Assembly (NCBI GenBank): GCA_029953675.1
Contig: JAMWBK010000009.1
Span: forward strand, 372,001 to 436,000
Length of the DNA stretch: 64,000 nt
Source of the DNA: Rhodosorus marinus
Taxonomy: Eukaryota > Rhodophyta > Stylonematophyceae > Stylonematales > Stylonemataceae
Direction: 5' to 3'
Of this stretch, positions 46,201 to 58,741 are shown in pieces (positions within the stretch are counted from its first letter, which is position 1; the number at the start of each line of letters is the position of its first letter). The notes under the pieces were generated by a model that made no database searches, was not told where the DNA came from, and worked only from the letters and a program-made list of their open reading frames with translations. The translations under genes and the position numbers were made by a program.

Positions 46201-46969
46201 AGCGAGAGCACGGTCGGACATACTAGCAGATCGGCGATGCTTTGCTTTCGAGCATCGGAAACCGCGAAAAGCTCAACTGTCGCGCAGTAGCCCAGCGATA
46301 TGCATTCTACGATGATCGGCCATCTCCAACCTGTTGGGCGAGTTATAAACAACAATTTAGTGGACAAGCAGAGTACGACAGGGTACTTGTCTTGGCCTCT
46401 TTACCTGACGCGGATTCGTAAGAAATGTATGGACCTTGGCGGTGGGCTTTCCAGAGGACTCCAACAGTGATGCTAGAGACACAGGTGACGAAACCAGCGA
46501 GAGCAATCCAAGGTGCAAGGAATCCGAAGCGCTGGGTTAGCTCTTTGCGAGAGCGTATCAGAACACTGAGAAGAAGTAGTCCGCCGGCAATGATTGCTAT
46601 TGCGCCATCGCATTGAAGCAACACGGCGACAACGCCAATCCAACAAAGGGAGCGGGTCTTTGGCAGTCTCCAAACCATCTCCACTGTTTCTGTCCCTTCA
46701 TTCAGCAAAGATCTAAATCGGATCCGATTGATAATCGTCCAGCTCCTCCCTTCATCCCGGATAAGCAACTAGGAAACCAGGTGCTCGCGCTCTCCGAGAC
46801 GTTTCTACTGGGCTTTCTTCACACCCAGCAAGCTACTTGGCTGCTTTTATATGGCGACATGGTCGCATCACTCCTCACTAACCATCTCATCGACCATGCA
46901 CAGAGCGGCTCCTCTAGGTCGGAAAACGGTCTTACCCGCTCGCACCTCTTCTGTTTCTGGAGATGGCAT
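43223..46969 (-). CDS. Large polytopic membrane protein, function unknown
   Basis: A minus-strand series of hydrophobic exons linked by good splice sites: MPSPETEEVRAGKTVF (start 46969) to GTTAGT; LLIRDEGRSWTIINRI to GTAAAG; GWRWPIIVECISLGYC; LELPPATRLMISVV to GTAAGC; LADTAFVLLLPAAG; MSTVLSLALLLVESEL to GTAAGT; SDWRGGFQLYVIALCLC; VLGASLCTAEVVYVRM to GTAGGT; then FPHRAEKIHFLLPLL, TSEIVIGLYIGVSVVSIGG to GTAAGG, and RIIPWINIVYFISEHIY through FNLRWAV. Together they suggest roughly 900-1000 residues and 18 or more membrane spans. No family could be named; the phrase AEKIHFLLPLL is faintly reminiscent of lipid-linked glycosyltransferases. One junction would need a 39-nt intron. It could be two adjacent genes. 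Confidence 0.55.
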
Positions 46970-47454
46970 CACGGACACGTTTGCTTTCAGAAGAGAAAAA
47001 AAGTCTGAGAACGAGCAGTCTATGGTGTTTGGTGGTAAACCTGAACCTACCAAAGCGAACCCAGTTCCTCGGAGGTTCCGATCCCTACACCTGGGGTTGG
47101 CCTTCACCTCTGACCCTGTTTTCAACAAGTTCCGGCTGGCAGTGTTTCGGCAGAAACAACCTCTCGATGCTTAAAAAAGTCATTGGTTTTCAGATTCGTT
47201 TCCTCTTCTAAAAGAAATGAAATGATACCTCCCTCCTTGTCCTGAAGACGCGGCAAAGCAGCAAAACCCTGTCTGGTGAGGACAGCCCTGCTTCAGGGGC
47301 TGATGAAAGCTGGGGAACAATGAAGGCGGGAGGATGGTCTGAACGGGAGCAAGACCTTCGCGCGCGCCGCTCAGTTTTTTGGAAAGGGGTTTTAAGGGGT
47401 TCTGAAGGTCCTAGTTGGTTTTAGTATTTAGCTTAAGTGTTACAAGTCAGAGAT
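46970..47454. other. Divergent intergenic region
   Basis: Lies between the start of the minus-strand membrane-protein gene and the plus-strand plastid gene; it should hold both promoters. Open frames here have no family match. Confidence 0.4.
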
Positions 47455-47784
47455 ATGGCTTTTGTGGGAAGTTTTGGAGGAATTCGTGGTGTTAGGAATG
47501 TTGAAGGCTCCCGCGTATGTAGATTTAGTCAGGCCGCTCATCTAGGTCGGGTTTCTTTGAAAATGGAAAAGGACAGTTCTGAGAAGGACGAGGCGGTGAT
47601 TCCGAAGCTAGACGAGGACGAGGGGTTGACTGATGCGGAGGAAACGACGGTGCCGCTTCCACTGCTGGATACGGACGAAATGGACGAGTTCAGGCTGATG
47701 TGGAAGCTCAAGAAGGAGATGAACGAGGGTGACTTTCAGAGAATCTTCAAGAGCAACGATCCGCGAATTGGGGAAATCTTCTAG
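47455..47784 (+). CDS. Small acidic plastid-targeted protein
   Basis: Intronless gene of 109 residues. The start MAFVGSFGGIRGVRNVEGS has the Phe near the N terminus and the Arg/Ser-rich, acid-poor run typical of red-algal plastid transit peptides, with likely cleavage near RVSLKM. The mature part is short and acidic (KLDEDEGLTDAEETTVPLP) and ends in a more conserved-looking helix, DEFRLMWKLKKEMNEGDF, then NDPRIGEIF. I do not recognise the family. It might be a small photosystem or ribosome-associated factor, but nothing in the sequence shows this. Confidence 0.6.
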   Translation: MAFVGSFGGIRGVRNVEGSRVCRFSQAAHLGRVSLKMEKDSSEKDEAVIPKLDEDEGLTDAEETTVPLPLLDTDEMDEFRLMWKLKKEMNEGDFQRIFKSNDPRIGEIF

Positions 47785-49388
47785 CAGTAGGTTATCGGCA
47801 GGGACGCTCACTAAATAAAAAACCCCGGCGCTTGGACTAGAACAACTCGTCAAAATAAGAGGCCTCATCAGATTGTCTAACAGGACCCAGTCATCCTCGC
47901 GCCCATTTGAGCCTTACTGACGCTAGTTCTTGAGTTTGTCTCGCTCTGGCAACCACTGCCGTCTCTGACCCTGGAAGGTACAACGGGAAAACCCGAGAAC
48001 TAGGCAAAACCCACAAGCTCGGCAATGATCCACTCACTAAGTGAGTGGAAGGTTGGGACAAGATTTCTTGCATCTCAGTGCATTCTGTCTGTCTAGCAAG
48101 GGACGACAAAAGCGCGTTCCAGTACACTCTCTATACAGTTCTATACATCTACTTCTGTAGACAAACCCCACCGAAGCTAGGTCATCAAGCTATACCAGCC
48201 CCCTCCCAAAAAAGGTCCAAAACCCCCGCGCGTCATTTAACATCAAATTCACAGACATTGAGATTCCGCCTCTCCAAATTTCATGTTTATTTTATAAATA
48301 AGTTAATATAATTAGACCAATCGTCATCACAAAATATATTCTGGACAAATCAATTGGTGAACACGGAAACCGAATTATAACTTTTTTGTTATTATTATCC
48401 GACTATTTTCGAGCAGAAACTCTGCCATCAAAAATACTTCATAAAATATAAATACTGCATCACCAATCGTCGCAACAGAACGTTTCTATTGGTTAAAATA
48501 AAAGAAATCTTGGTTTAAATGAAAAAATTGAATGAGCGAGACGTAATAGGCTAATAAATTATTAAATTACAATGTTGTTGAACCAATTATCACCGTCTAA
48601 ATATTCATGAGATTATTATTGGTTATATTTTCTATTAAAAAATCAAGGTCGGTTCTCACTGACCAATTATATAGATTATAGTTTATTATTAATGAAAGAA
48701 AAACAATGTGGTACGATTTTTTTGGGATGGCGTATTTGAAGCAGTTCTTGGTGGGCTAGCGCTCACCCTCTGGGGAGGTTTAGGGCAGAGCTTACTTTAG
48801 AATACGCCCGCAAAAGTATCCGAGTAGACTATTGAAGTTAGAGAATTTTTAGCAGCTACCCGATCTTAATCCATTCTGGTTGGTAAGCAGCTTACCATTC
48901 GCATAAACAGCCATCAACACGATTGTGACGGATCCGCGACGGTCGGGTGTGTGAAGAGCATACGTGATATCTTCCCGAGAAGACTCTTGAACATACTCTT
49001 CCCGCCTTCAGTCTGGAAGTACCCTCAACAGCAAACTGGTATCACTTGTCCGTGCTCAGAGGTTCCTAGCCATCAACCAGAGGATCCTTAGGTGATGGAA
49101 CTGGCAACGGGGTTAATGGTGACGGAACGGAACGTCCCTCAGCCGTGTTGCTTTCTGATGGTAACTGGGTGACGAACTGACTCAGAGTTTTTGGTTCAAA
49201 AGCTTTCTATTTTTCTGTCCGATGCTAACGTTTATTTATGACCAGCAAGCATTGATCGCGTTTGAGTTTCATCGCCGGGACGGGGTTTTCTTGGTATCGG
49301 GTTGTGAGGACCTTGCTGGTGGATGGATTGAAGGACCACCTATTGATTGATCTCTTTCGGTCTGTGTTCTCTTTCTTGGTGTGAGTGG
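47785..49388. other. AT-rich intergenic region
   Basis: About 1.6 kb. 48260-48740 is strongly AT-rich; the remainder is average composition without family-like coding regions. The last part should carry the GH47 promoter. Confidence 0.5.
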
Positions 49389-51414
<2,026 letters not shown>

Positions 51415-51653
51415 GCTATGGAAGGCCCTCTACATTCGTATTCACACCATCACTACCGCAACTCAAATGTTGCTCCCAGCCTCAGCTTATGTTGCCTGTA
51501 ATGGCTTGACAGATTTTGACCCTTTTTACACATAGAAGAACCCGCTCTGCTTAAATGCAGAGAGAACCACGACTATCACAGAGAAGAATGCTGAGATTCG
51601 AACAGACACAGCTCATCCAACGAAGAACATGTCATCCAGACGTGCATGATTCC

Positions 51654-53377
51654 TCACAACCCGCCCGTGACCGGCATCAATAGCACGGTTTCGTGATCAA
51701 AGTACCCTGGGATCCCAGGAATCTTTTCCGCCCCTGGATTTGGGGACACGAGGGACCCAAAGGGGGACAAGATCATCCTGGAAATGAACTCTCGAAACTG
51801 AAGCGCAACTCGACCGCCTTCGAAAACACTGTAATTTCGAGGGAACGGTGTAAGGCTGAAAACGACATACCAGAGCAGCATGTAGGATGCCAAGGTCGTC
51901 CAAATGGGAACCCGCTCCAGCTCGTTTCGCGGTGGGCTATCCTCAGGCCACTTCGCGATTACTCTGAGAATCAGAAAAGTTAACATGCTGGGGTAGATCC
52001 CGCAAGCGAGAGCGAGAACACACACGGATGCCTATGCCATTGCAAAAGAGCGCTTAGAAGGCGTGCCCTAGAGTGTATGTCGTTTCTCGCAGCTCCAACC
52101 TGAGAGATTAGCTTCGCGTATTTCCTGGAGAGAGAGGACCTCAAAAGTCGCGAGCCGTCGAATGGAGTAAACGGTAGAAGATGGATAGCGGCCATTCTAA
52201 TAAGAAACGAAGCAATAACTGCCAGTGGATGTAATCCAATGATCTTCTCGTCGTGGCTCCTCGGAAGGTTCTTACCCAACCGCATCGCCATTGCAGACAT
52301 GAGCCAGGAGTTTGTGACCATAGTAGATTGTACCTGTTGAATTTAGCTCCTCTTCAGGCTACTGTCTTGGAGCTGAATATGTGTGCGATCCCATACCCTC
52401 CATAGCGGTCCGCTCATGCTCGTGAGCTGAACGCCGAGCTGGAACATCATGCACCCTGCAACGGCTATCAACGGCGCCCCAGCGAGACCGATTAGAAACC
52501 TCGAGTATAGACTACCGCCAGGAACAGATATCTGCAGTGGAAATAGCACCCGAGCATTAAGCGCTCAAAGCACAAACCGACGTTTACCATTGTCCAGCTG
52601 GATTGTGCGCTCGATTCGTACCTGCGAAAAGTGCACCGGGAGAGAAAATGGTCTACCAATCGGCATGATGAACGCCTGTCCAAGTTTCAACCCAAGTTTT
52701 GCAGCTATTAGCCTCTGAAAGACTATGGAAGCGCTGAGCACTAAGAAAATGGACAGTACGACCACTGCTCCTGGGAGAAATCGCAGGTCACTCGCGTGGG
52801 GCTCCAGGATAGCCAGGGAGGACGCAACAAAATACAAACTGAAAGCTCCGAGAAGAATGGTCGTTGGGACCCTCTGAGTCTCGCGGTTCTCAGCCCGCGA
52901 GCGAACGACAACTATGGAAAGTGAATTGGCTTCACTTGAGTCGCTTTCTGCCATACATACAACATAGCGGTCCTTGAACTTGGACGAGAAGATCCGTTCT
53001 ATTACTGCCAAAGCCTCGCTCGGCTCGGACCTGTAGTTTCCGTTGAACACAGCAGAATCTTTCTCTACATAGTAGTCCAACGGCATGAACGCGCTTGGTG
53101 GGAAAAACCTTATCATGTCCCGCACTTCCTCCGCAGTTATCTCACCCTGAAGCCCCTCGTCGCGCTCGTCCTTTCGATGATGCTTTCCTGCATCCACTTT
53201 GTCTTTATCACTCTCACTTGTGGAGCTCGTGCTTGCACATTTCTCCTCATCCTCAGCTAGCTTTCGAGGTCCAACCCCTGAACAAGTTCGTCGGGCGCGA
53301 CTTGAACGACATAAATCTTTAGGAAACCCTCTGTTTCCTCTCGTGTGGAGCGTGAATACCCCACAAAAACCCAGCAT
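51654..53377 (-). CDS. EGY-like site-2-protease homologue lacking the HExxH motif
   Basis: Plastid membrane protein of the EGY branch of the S2P (M50) metalloprotease family. Exons 53377-52622, 52531-52397, 52333-52100 and 52031-51654, all phase 0, give 500 residues. The leader MLGFCGVFTLHTRGNRGFPK is a red-type plastid transit peptide. Then a soluble part precedes DMIRFFPPSAFMPLDYYVEK, several membrane spans, and the third-motif region HPLAVIASFLIRMAAIHLLP, FTPFDGSRLL, aligned with EGY's HPL..NLLPVG.LDGGR. Where active EGYs have HExxH before AAKRAGVKLG, this has FQRLI before AAKLGLKLG, so both zinc-binding His and the Glu are gone. It resembles plant EGY3 in being a predicted pseudoprotease. 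Confidence 0.82.
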
Positions 53378-55904
53378 CTAAAGTTCACGAATGCGACACA
53401 AAACCAGAAGCCCCTGCTCGACTCGGGATTGAACTCGTTACTTCTTCAATCAAAACCTCTTCCATACATCATGCGCTTTGCATAAGCTCTTCATACCTCC
53501 CGCAGTGCGCAACTGCAGAGCGTTTTGCACCAGCCCGAATATGAAGCCATACAGAAACAGACAACAAAGCGAAGCGCCAAGCCAAAACCGAAACGAAACC
53601 AAAATGCTGTTCCGAAAGATTGCAAAGCCTCTATAAAGCTATCTGTTCCTGTAGAAAACCTTCCAAAACGTACCCGCGCTCTCTCTCCCTTCCCCCCCTC
53701 TCAACTCCTCTTCCCCAAACACTTTCTGTACTGCTCAAGATCCCAAAAACCAAAACAAGATGTCACCCGTCAAACTCCTGGACAGGAAACTCAATATCAG
53801 GAAGCGTTTCCTATGATAGAGAAAACTTTCTAGTAAAATATTAGAATTTACTCACTAAGCAAATCTCAATCCATTACGTACAATTTTCTTCAAAAACACA
53901 AACTTCGCTCTTCAAAATTTCAAGAACTTTTGAGAGGAAAGCGGTAGGGGGGGACCCACCGATCAAGACAGAAAACTCCATCAAGACGGAAAACTCGGTC
54001 AACACAGAAAACTCCCTCCTTGGCCTTTTCCTCATCGACCTATTTCTATTTCTACGAAAATACAAGGATTTGTTCTAAGCCGGATCTTAAGGTGTTCCTA
54101 ATTTCCTTCAAAAGTAGAGTTTTTTAACTTCTACTTGAAAATTCGCTTTAGGAGAGTTTTCGCCAAATTTTGCACTTTTCTCTTTAACTGTCATATACGA
54201 ATTCAGTCTTTATTAAAATATTATTTCTTTTATACGATTAATATTCAATCCAAATATAGAGGATTAGTATTTTTGCTGATGACAGTTAAATATGTCTTAT
54301 CTCCTGACGAAATCGTCCTCGAGTGCAAGCGGGCTTCAAGGGTCTCTGCTTTGGGATTGCTTGAAACGAGCTATTCAAGCAGTAAAGGGATTATTGTTTG
54401 TATGCTTCTGCGCCTGAATATGTGGGAGTGTGGCGTACCTCCTGGGTACAGCTTCCTCGATAGGGCGTCGGATCAACGGACCCCCCTTCCCGCTCCGCTA
54501 CAGTCTGCAAGCTGCCCCCTCAAACTCTGTGTGCAGGCGGAAATTAGTCGATTTTGCTAGGACGAGTCCTTCTTTAATTAATTTTTTTTTAGTACACGAC
54601 GAACAACGCTGATGCCCCAGACTTCGGGTAGAGCGGCTTTTTACGTTCTCCATTACTGCACTTTGACCCCGGGGTGGTGCATGATCTCACGTACAATTTC
54701 ATAAAGACGAAAAATCCAAGGCCTTGCTTGCACAGTCCGCTCAGGCTCATACCCTCTGATTGGAGCTTCATTGACTGGTCCAAGGTAGAGCCGCTCTTCG
54801 TAAGTTCAATCAATAAGAACCGATCCCAGTCACTTCTGTGACGATTGTTTCTATTACTAATCATTGGCGATACACAATTGAGCTGTCTTAGGTTGTCCTA
54901 CTGCGAGCATCGAGCTCAGCATTTGACCGTATTGACTTCTCACGAAATACAAATTAGTCTATGTGTGTTCGCAGTTGCATATTGGGTATGCCTCCCTGAC
55001 AGGAGCAAGGACGCACACGCTTAAACAGCGGCGTCATTTCCGGGCTGCGATGAATGTGACATCGGACACTTCATGCGACCCAGCTATAGGAGCGTCCTGG
55101 GTGAATTTTGGTGCCTTCGTTCAGGTCAAGCTTAGTGATCCAGAGAGGAAACTAGTAAAACACAGGAGGGTTAGCAAACAATTTCGCACTGTTCGCCGAA
55201 TTGGGAACTATTGCTGGGACACAGCCCCCAAAATGCAATGAAAGAGAATTTAAAATATGTCCAGAAGCTGCCAAGAGCATCAAGACTCTTCTTTTTGCAG
55301 ATCCGTCCACAGACTTGCGATATAGCTCACCAGAGGCTTTCACAGGAACAATAGCCGTTCTGACCGGGTATCCTAAAAAATCACTATTCTCCCATTTTGA
55401 GAACATTTAGGGTCCACATTCAGCCTTAACTTATCGCAAATTCATTGTGAAAGGTCTGGAATAGAATTATCACTCAAATATGTCGTAAACTTGGGAGTAC
55501 TTCTATTACCCTTGCCCATTGGACAAATGCTTACACCAGGAACGTCTCAACCAATAGAAAAGAAAATATATGGATTCTGCTCTGAAGCACTAGGATCGTT
55601 CGGGACTGGAGGCTGATTAGGGTTTCCTTTTAAAGGGGTGAAAGACCTTTGTATTGGTAAATAGGTTAAGGCGGGATTGGTGGTGTGAGGAAAGATAGCC
55701 TTGATTATGAGAAAGAATGTGGAAATTGTATGGATAGAGTAGTTGCAGCTGAGTGGAGCTCTGTTCGCACTGAATTGCGTTGATCGGAGTGTTTTTTAGA
55801 TCAGGACCGTTGTCATGTTTTTGTCACGGACCTTGTGAGTAGCTGAGGAACCGCAGACGATATCAGATGATTAAGTCGGGTTGGAATCTTCAGAGCAGTT
55901 CCAG
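53378..55904. other. Gene-poor region with a short coding-like repeat
   Basis: About 2.5 kb between divergent genes (EGY-like on minus, TRIC-like on plus). AT-rich around 53830-54300. Contains the 18-bp tandem repeat at 53963-54016. Open frames at 54.3-55.4 kb on both strands show no family resemblance; a decayed element cannot be excluded. Confidence 0.4.
53963..54016. repeat. 18-bp tandem repeat, three copies
   Basis: TCAAGACAGAAAACTCCA is repeated three times with two to three changes per copy. On the minus strand it reads as EFSVLT, EFSVLM, EFSVLI within a short open frame. Probably a minisatellite; no gene is supported. Confidence 0.8.
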
Positions 55905-56936
55905 ATGATCTCGAAGGTTATTTTCAGCAAGGTGAGCAGCTTCCTGCAATGTCTAACAGGCTGACCCCGTTTGTTGAACCATAGCCAACCTTCCACCTGT
56001 GTTCTGCAACAAGCTATGTGAGATATGTTTTCTTCTCGCATCGTCGGTTAACATCATATCTGCAACTACGCCAGACTCAGAACGAGCGGCGTGGCTAGCG
56101 AGTTTGATCCTAACCTATTTTTACGCTCACGGAGGTCTGCTTTTGTGGAGAATTCTCGGTGCAAAACCTGCTTCAGAAGCACTCTATGATGTACCACTGG
56201 CAGCGCTAGTCTGGTATGTGGTCTTCAGGGCAGCAGGGTTCAGAAAAATTCTCAAGTTAGGAGCTGTCCAAAGTAAGACCACCTCATACAATGACTCCAT
56301 CCAAGAGCAGCGAATTTCTCATTGTTCACGAAACACCCGTCAGTGATATTGCTCGGTTTAGGCTCCTGGTATCTCGTGAATGCAATGACTTCAGAAGTGG
56401 ATGCAGTACTGCGCGACTACCCCAAAGGATTCATCGCAGCTTTTCTGGGAGGCGGACTGGTTGGCGTCGGGGGAACTCTCTTCGACAACTTGGAGGAGTC
56501 CATGTCGGGAAAAAGGAGGCTCTCAGCTTTAGGTCGCCCCCCAGCAAGTTTCAAGAGAGGGTTTCTCATGTCTTTTTTGTATACCCTCGCTGTGTTCTAC
56601 GATCTCGAGGTCAGTGCTAAGTGAAACTGCTCAAAAGACAAATTCCTCGGCTTATACTTATCCTTTGCTTGTCAGCAGAGCTTTGTGCGAAGCAAGGTGT
56701 CCATAGGATTCGTTTTGAAGACGTGGTTTTGTGTACACCGTGCAATTGAAGCTTACTTGGGTCGTGACTTGAGCTTATTCTACTACAGCGGCGTTTTTCT
56801 GAAGGCTATTATTGGAATGGATGTGAGGCAGCACCGGCGCAGCTTCGCTCCAAGAAGCACGTTTAAGTTTAGTACTGGAGCGGAGTTCGCATATTGGAAC
56901 AGGAACAGGCAAGCTGAGTTGCGGAAAGCAAGATGA
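55905..56936 (+). CDS. TRIC-type (trimeric intracellular) cation channel
   Basis: Homologue of TMEM38/TRIC monovalent cation channels of ER or plastid membranes. The core reads LASLILTYFYAHGGLLLWRI, GAKPASEALYDVPLAALVWY, VVFRAAGFRKILKL, matching the family's WFSAMLHCFGGYLLADLLLG and ATAIWYLVFY, and then YPKGFIAAFLGGGLVGVGGT, matching the conserved GxxxGxGG pore helix. The last exon (from about 56678) adds FVLKTWFCVHRAIEAYLGRD and a basic tail. Splice sites at about 56253, 56592-56678 and others keep the frame. The first exon is uncertain: MISKVIFSK at 55905 has a clean GTGAGC donor but its phase does not fit the favoured downstream frame. Confidence 0.72.
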
Positions 56937-57233
56937 CGGCGTTCTGAAGGCCATAGAGTTTCTCGACTTGCCTCGCCCTCTTCGAAGACGTTGATTGCGA
57001 ACTGCCACCGTTCACTTCCGAAAAGAATTCCATACAAAATTGAGAACGGCTCTCGGAGCACCCGGTTCTCAATCGTTCACTCACTCTAGCGAGCTAAGCT
57101 TGCTCCGTTTTGTACCTGGACGGGGTTTACTAGATACAAACTGCTTTTACTTAGATTGAGTATTTACAAAATTTTTGTCCTTGCCAGTTGCATTCGTCTT
57201 CAGTCTACCCGTTCCTACACACAAGTCACCATG

Positions 57234-57560
57234 TCATTTGCTTCTGCTGGTTGTAGTGTGGTAATGGTTAACCTCCAGCTGGTGACCGCCTTCTGCAAAT
57301 TGCAATTTTCGTAGTTCATCATGACTCACAGCGGTAGAGATTCCTCTCTGCCTTGAATTCAAGTTCCTCTCATACCCCTCCGCTCCTCTAGCAGGGAAGT
57401 GCTTATGCTCGGATACCTTTTGCCGCTCAAGGTCCAAACTACTCGCCCGCCGAAGTCCACTTTCCTCCTCCAACTCCTCTTCATGGTGCGCTTTCGACTT
57501 TTGCAACAATTCATCACGCACCTCATCGTGATGCTTTGAACTCGTAGTCACCGACAACAT
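57234..57560 (-). CDS. MLSVT-family small charged protein A
   Basis: Intronless frame of 108 residues, not recognised. It starts MLSVTTSSKHHDEVRDELLQ, is rich in Glu, Arg, Lys and His, and contains LDLERQK, then FPARG, then SHDELRKLQF. Two further genes on the same strand (60900-61262 and 62875-63111) share the start MLSVT(T/A)S.K, a FPxRG motif and a C-terminal charged helix. Codons for the shared residues differ almost only at synonymous positions (L ttg/ctg/ttg, S tcg/tcc/tca, V gtg/gta/gtt), which is direct support that the frames are translated. No signal peptide, membrane span or known domain. Function unknown. Confidence 0.55.
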   Translation of the reverse strand: MLSVTTSSKHHDEVRDELLQKSKAHHEEELEEESGLRRASSLDLERQKVSEHKHFPARGAEGYERNLNSRQRGISTAVSHDELRKLQFAEGGHQLEVNHYHTTTSRSK

Positions 57561-58741
57561 CCTCCCTCCTCGATCAAAAATAAAAACAGTGCTTCCTCAA
57601 CACAAAAAAAAAAACCTCAAGATGCCTGCCTCCCAATAGCACCAACCCACCAGCTCCCAACCCCCACCCAAAATAAATTAATACACTTCACACCAAACGA
57701 AACTTATAAAAATCCTTCCAACCCCATCTCCATTCCCTCCCTCCCTCACCTCTCTAGATCATTCTCACTCCTTATCCAACCTATCCAAATTTTCCAATCC
57801 TCCATTCCCATCTTCATTACCTTCCAAGCTTCTCCTTAAACATAGGCACCGCTCAACACCCACCCCAAAACTATACAAAATCAGAAACCACCAAGTCACG
57901 TAAGTCTTACACCCGCCCCCTTCCTTTTCCCCAATTATCAAATGCCTCGAGCGCCATTGTGGCAAACGAGATTGTCTCTCAACATCTACACGGACGTGGG
58001 ACCGTCCTTTTTTCGCCATAACCCGGACCGTCTTGACAGCCTCCTCGCGGAGCTGTCTCTGACTCTCTGGCGTTCGAACGCTGCTCTGTTGTTGGACGCG
58101 CGTCATGAGCGTCTCCGTTTCCGCTCCTTACAGCTCTCCTCAGGTTAGGCAGTGAATAAATTGGTCTTGTTGACATGGGACCCATGATATAGAATTAACG
58201 AAGAAAATTCGAGGGCACTGGCATGAATCTTGACAGCCTCAATACGGAGCTGTCGCTGACTCTCTGGCGTTCGAACTCGACTCTGTTGTTGGACGCGCGT
58301 CATGAGCGTCTCCGTTTCCGCTCCTCACAGCTCTCCTCAGCTTATGCTGTGAATAAATTGTTCTTGTTGACATGGGACCCATGATATAAAAGCAACGAAG
58401 AAAATTCGAGGGCACTGGAATAAGTCTTGACAGCCTCCTCACGGACTGTCTCTGACTCTCTGGCGTTCGAACTCTGCTCTGTTGTTGGACGCGCGTCATT
58501 AGGGTTTCCGTTTCCGCTCCTCACGGCTCTCCTCAGATAGGCCGTGAATATAGAATCCATGAAGAAAATTCTATGGGGACTGGAATGAATCTTGACAGCC
58601 TCCTCACGGAGCTACCTCTGACCCACCCAAGGATGGCGTTTCCTTTCCACAGAGTGCGGTTCAAGAAATCCCGAGCCTCACTTACTTGCGTTGCCCGCTG
58701 ATCCAGGTGTACAGTCGCTTCAGGAACTCACTCGCTTGTTT
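57561..58741. other. Pyrimidine-rich and repeat-bearing spacer
   Basis: Begins with a C/T-rich stretch (57640-57780), followed by the 196-198-bp tandem repeat at 58032-58640. On the minus strand each unit opens frames such as MTRVQQQSSVRTPESQRQLR; these are repeat-borne and not supported as genes. Confidence 0.5.
58032..58640. repeat. Tandem repeat of about 197 bp, three to four units
   Basis: The phrase CTTGACAGCCTC begins units at 58032, 58230, 58426 and 58591, giving spacings of 198, 196 and 165 bases. Units share CTGACTCTCTGGCGTTCGAA, GTTGTTGGACGCGCGTCAT, TTTCCGCTCCT and GAAGAAAATTC with a few differences. The third unit is shortened. It directly abuts the retrotransposon fragment. Confidence 0.9.

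Noticed and set aside
58032-58640. CRISPR-like spaced repeats
   Set aside because: Units are about 197 bp and continuous, without short repeats alternating with unique spacers, and the genome is eukaryotic.
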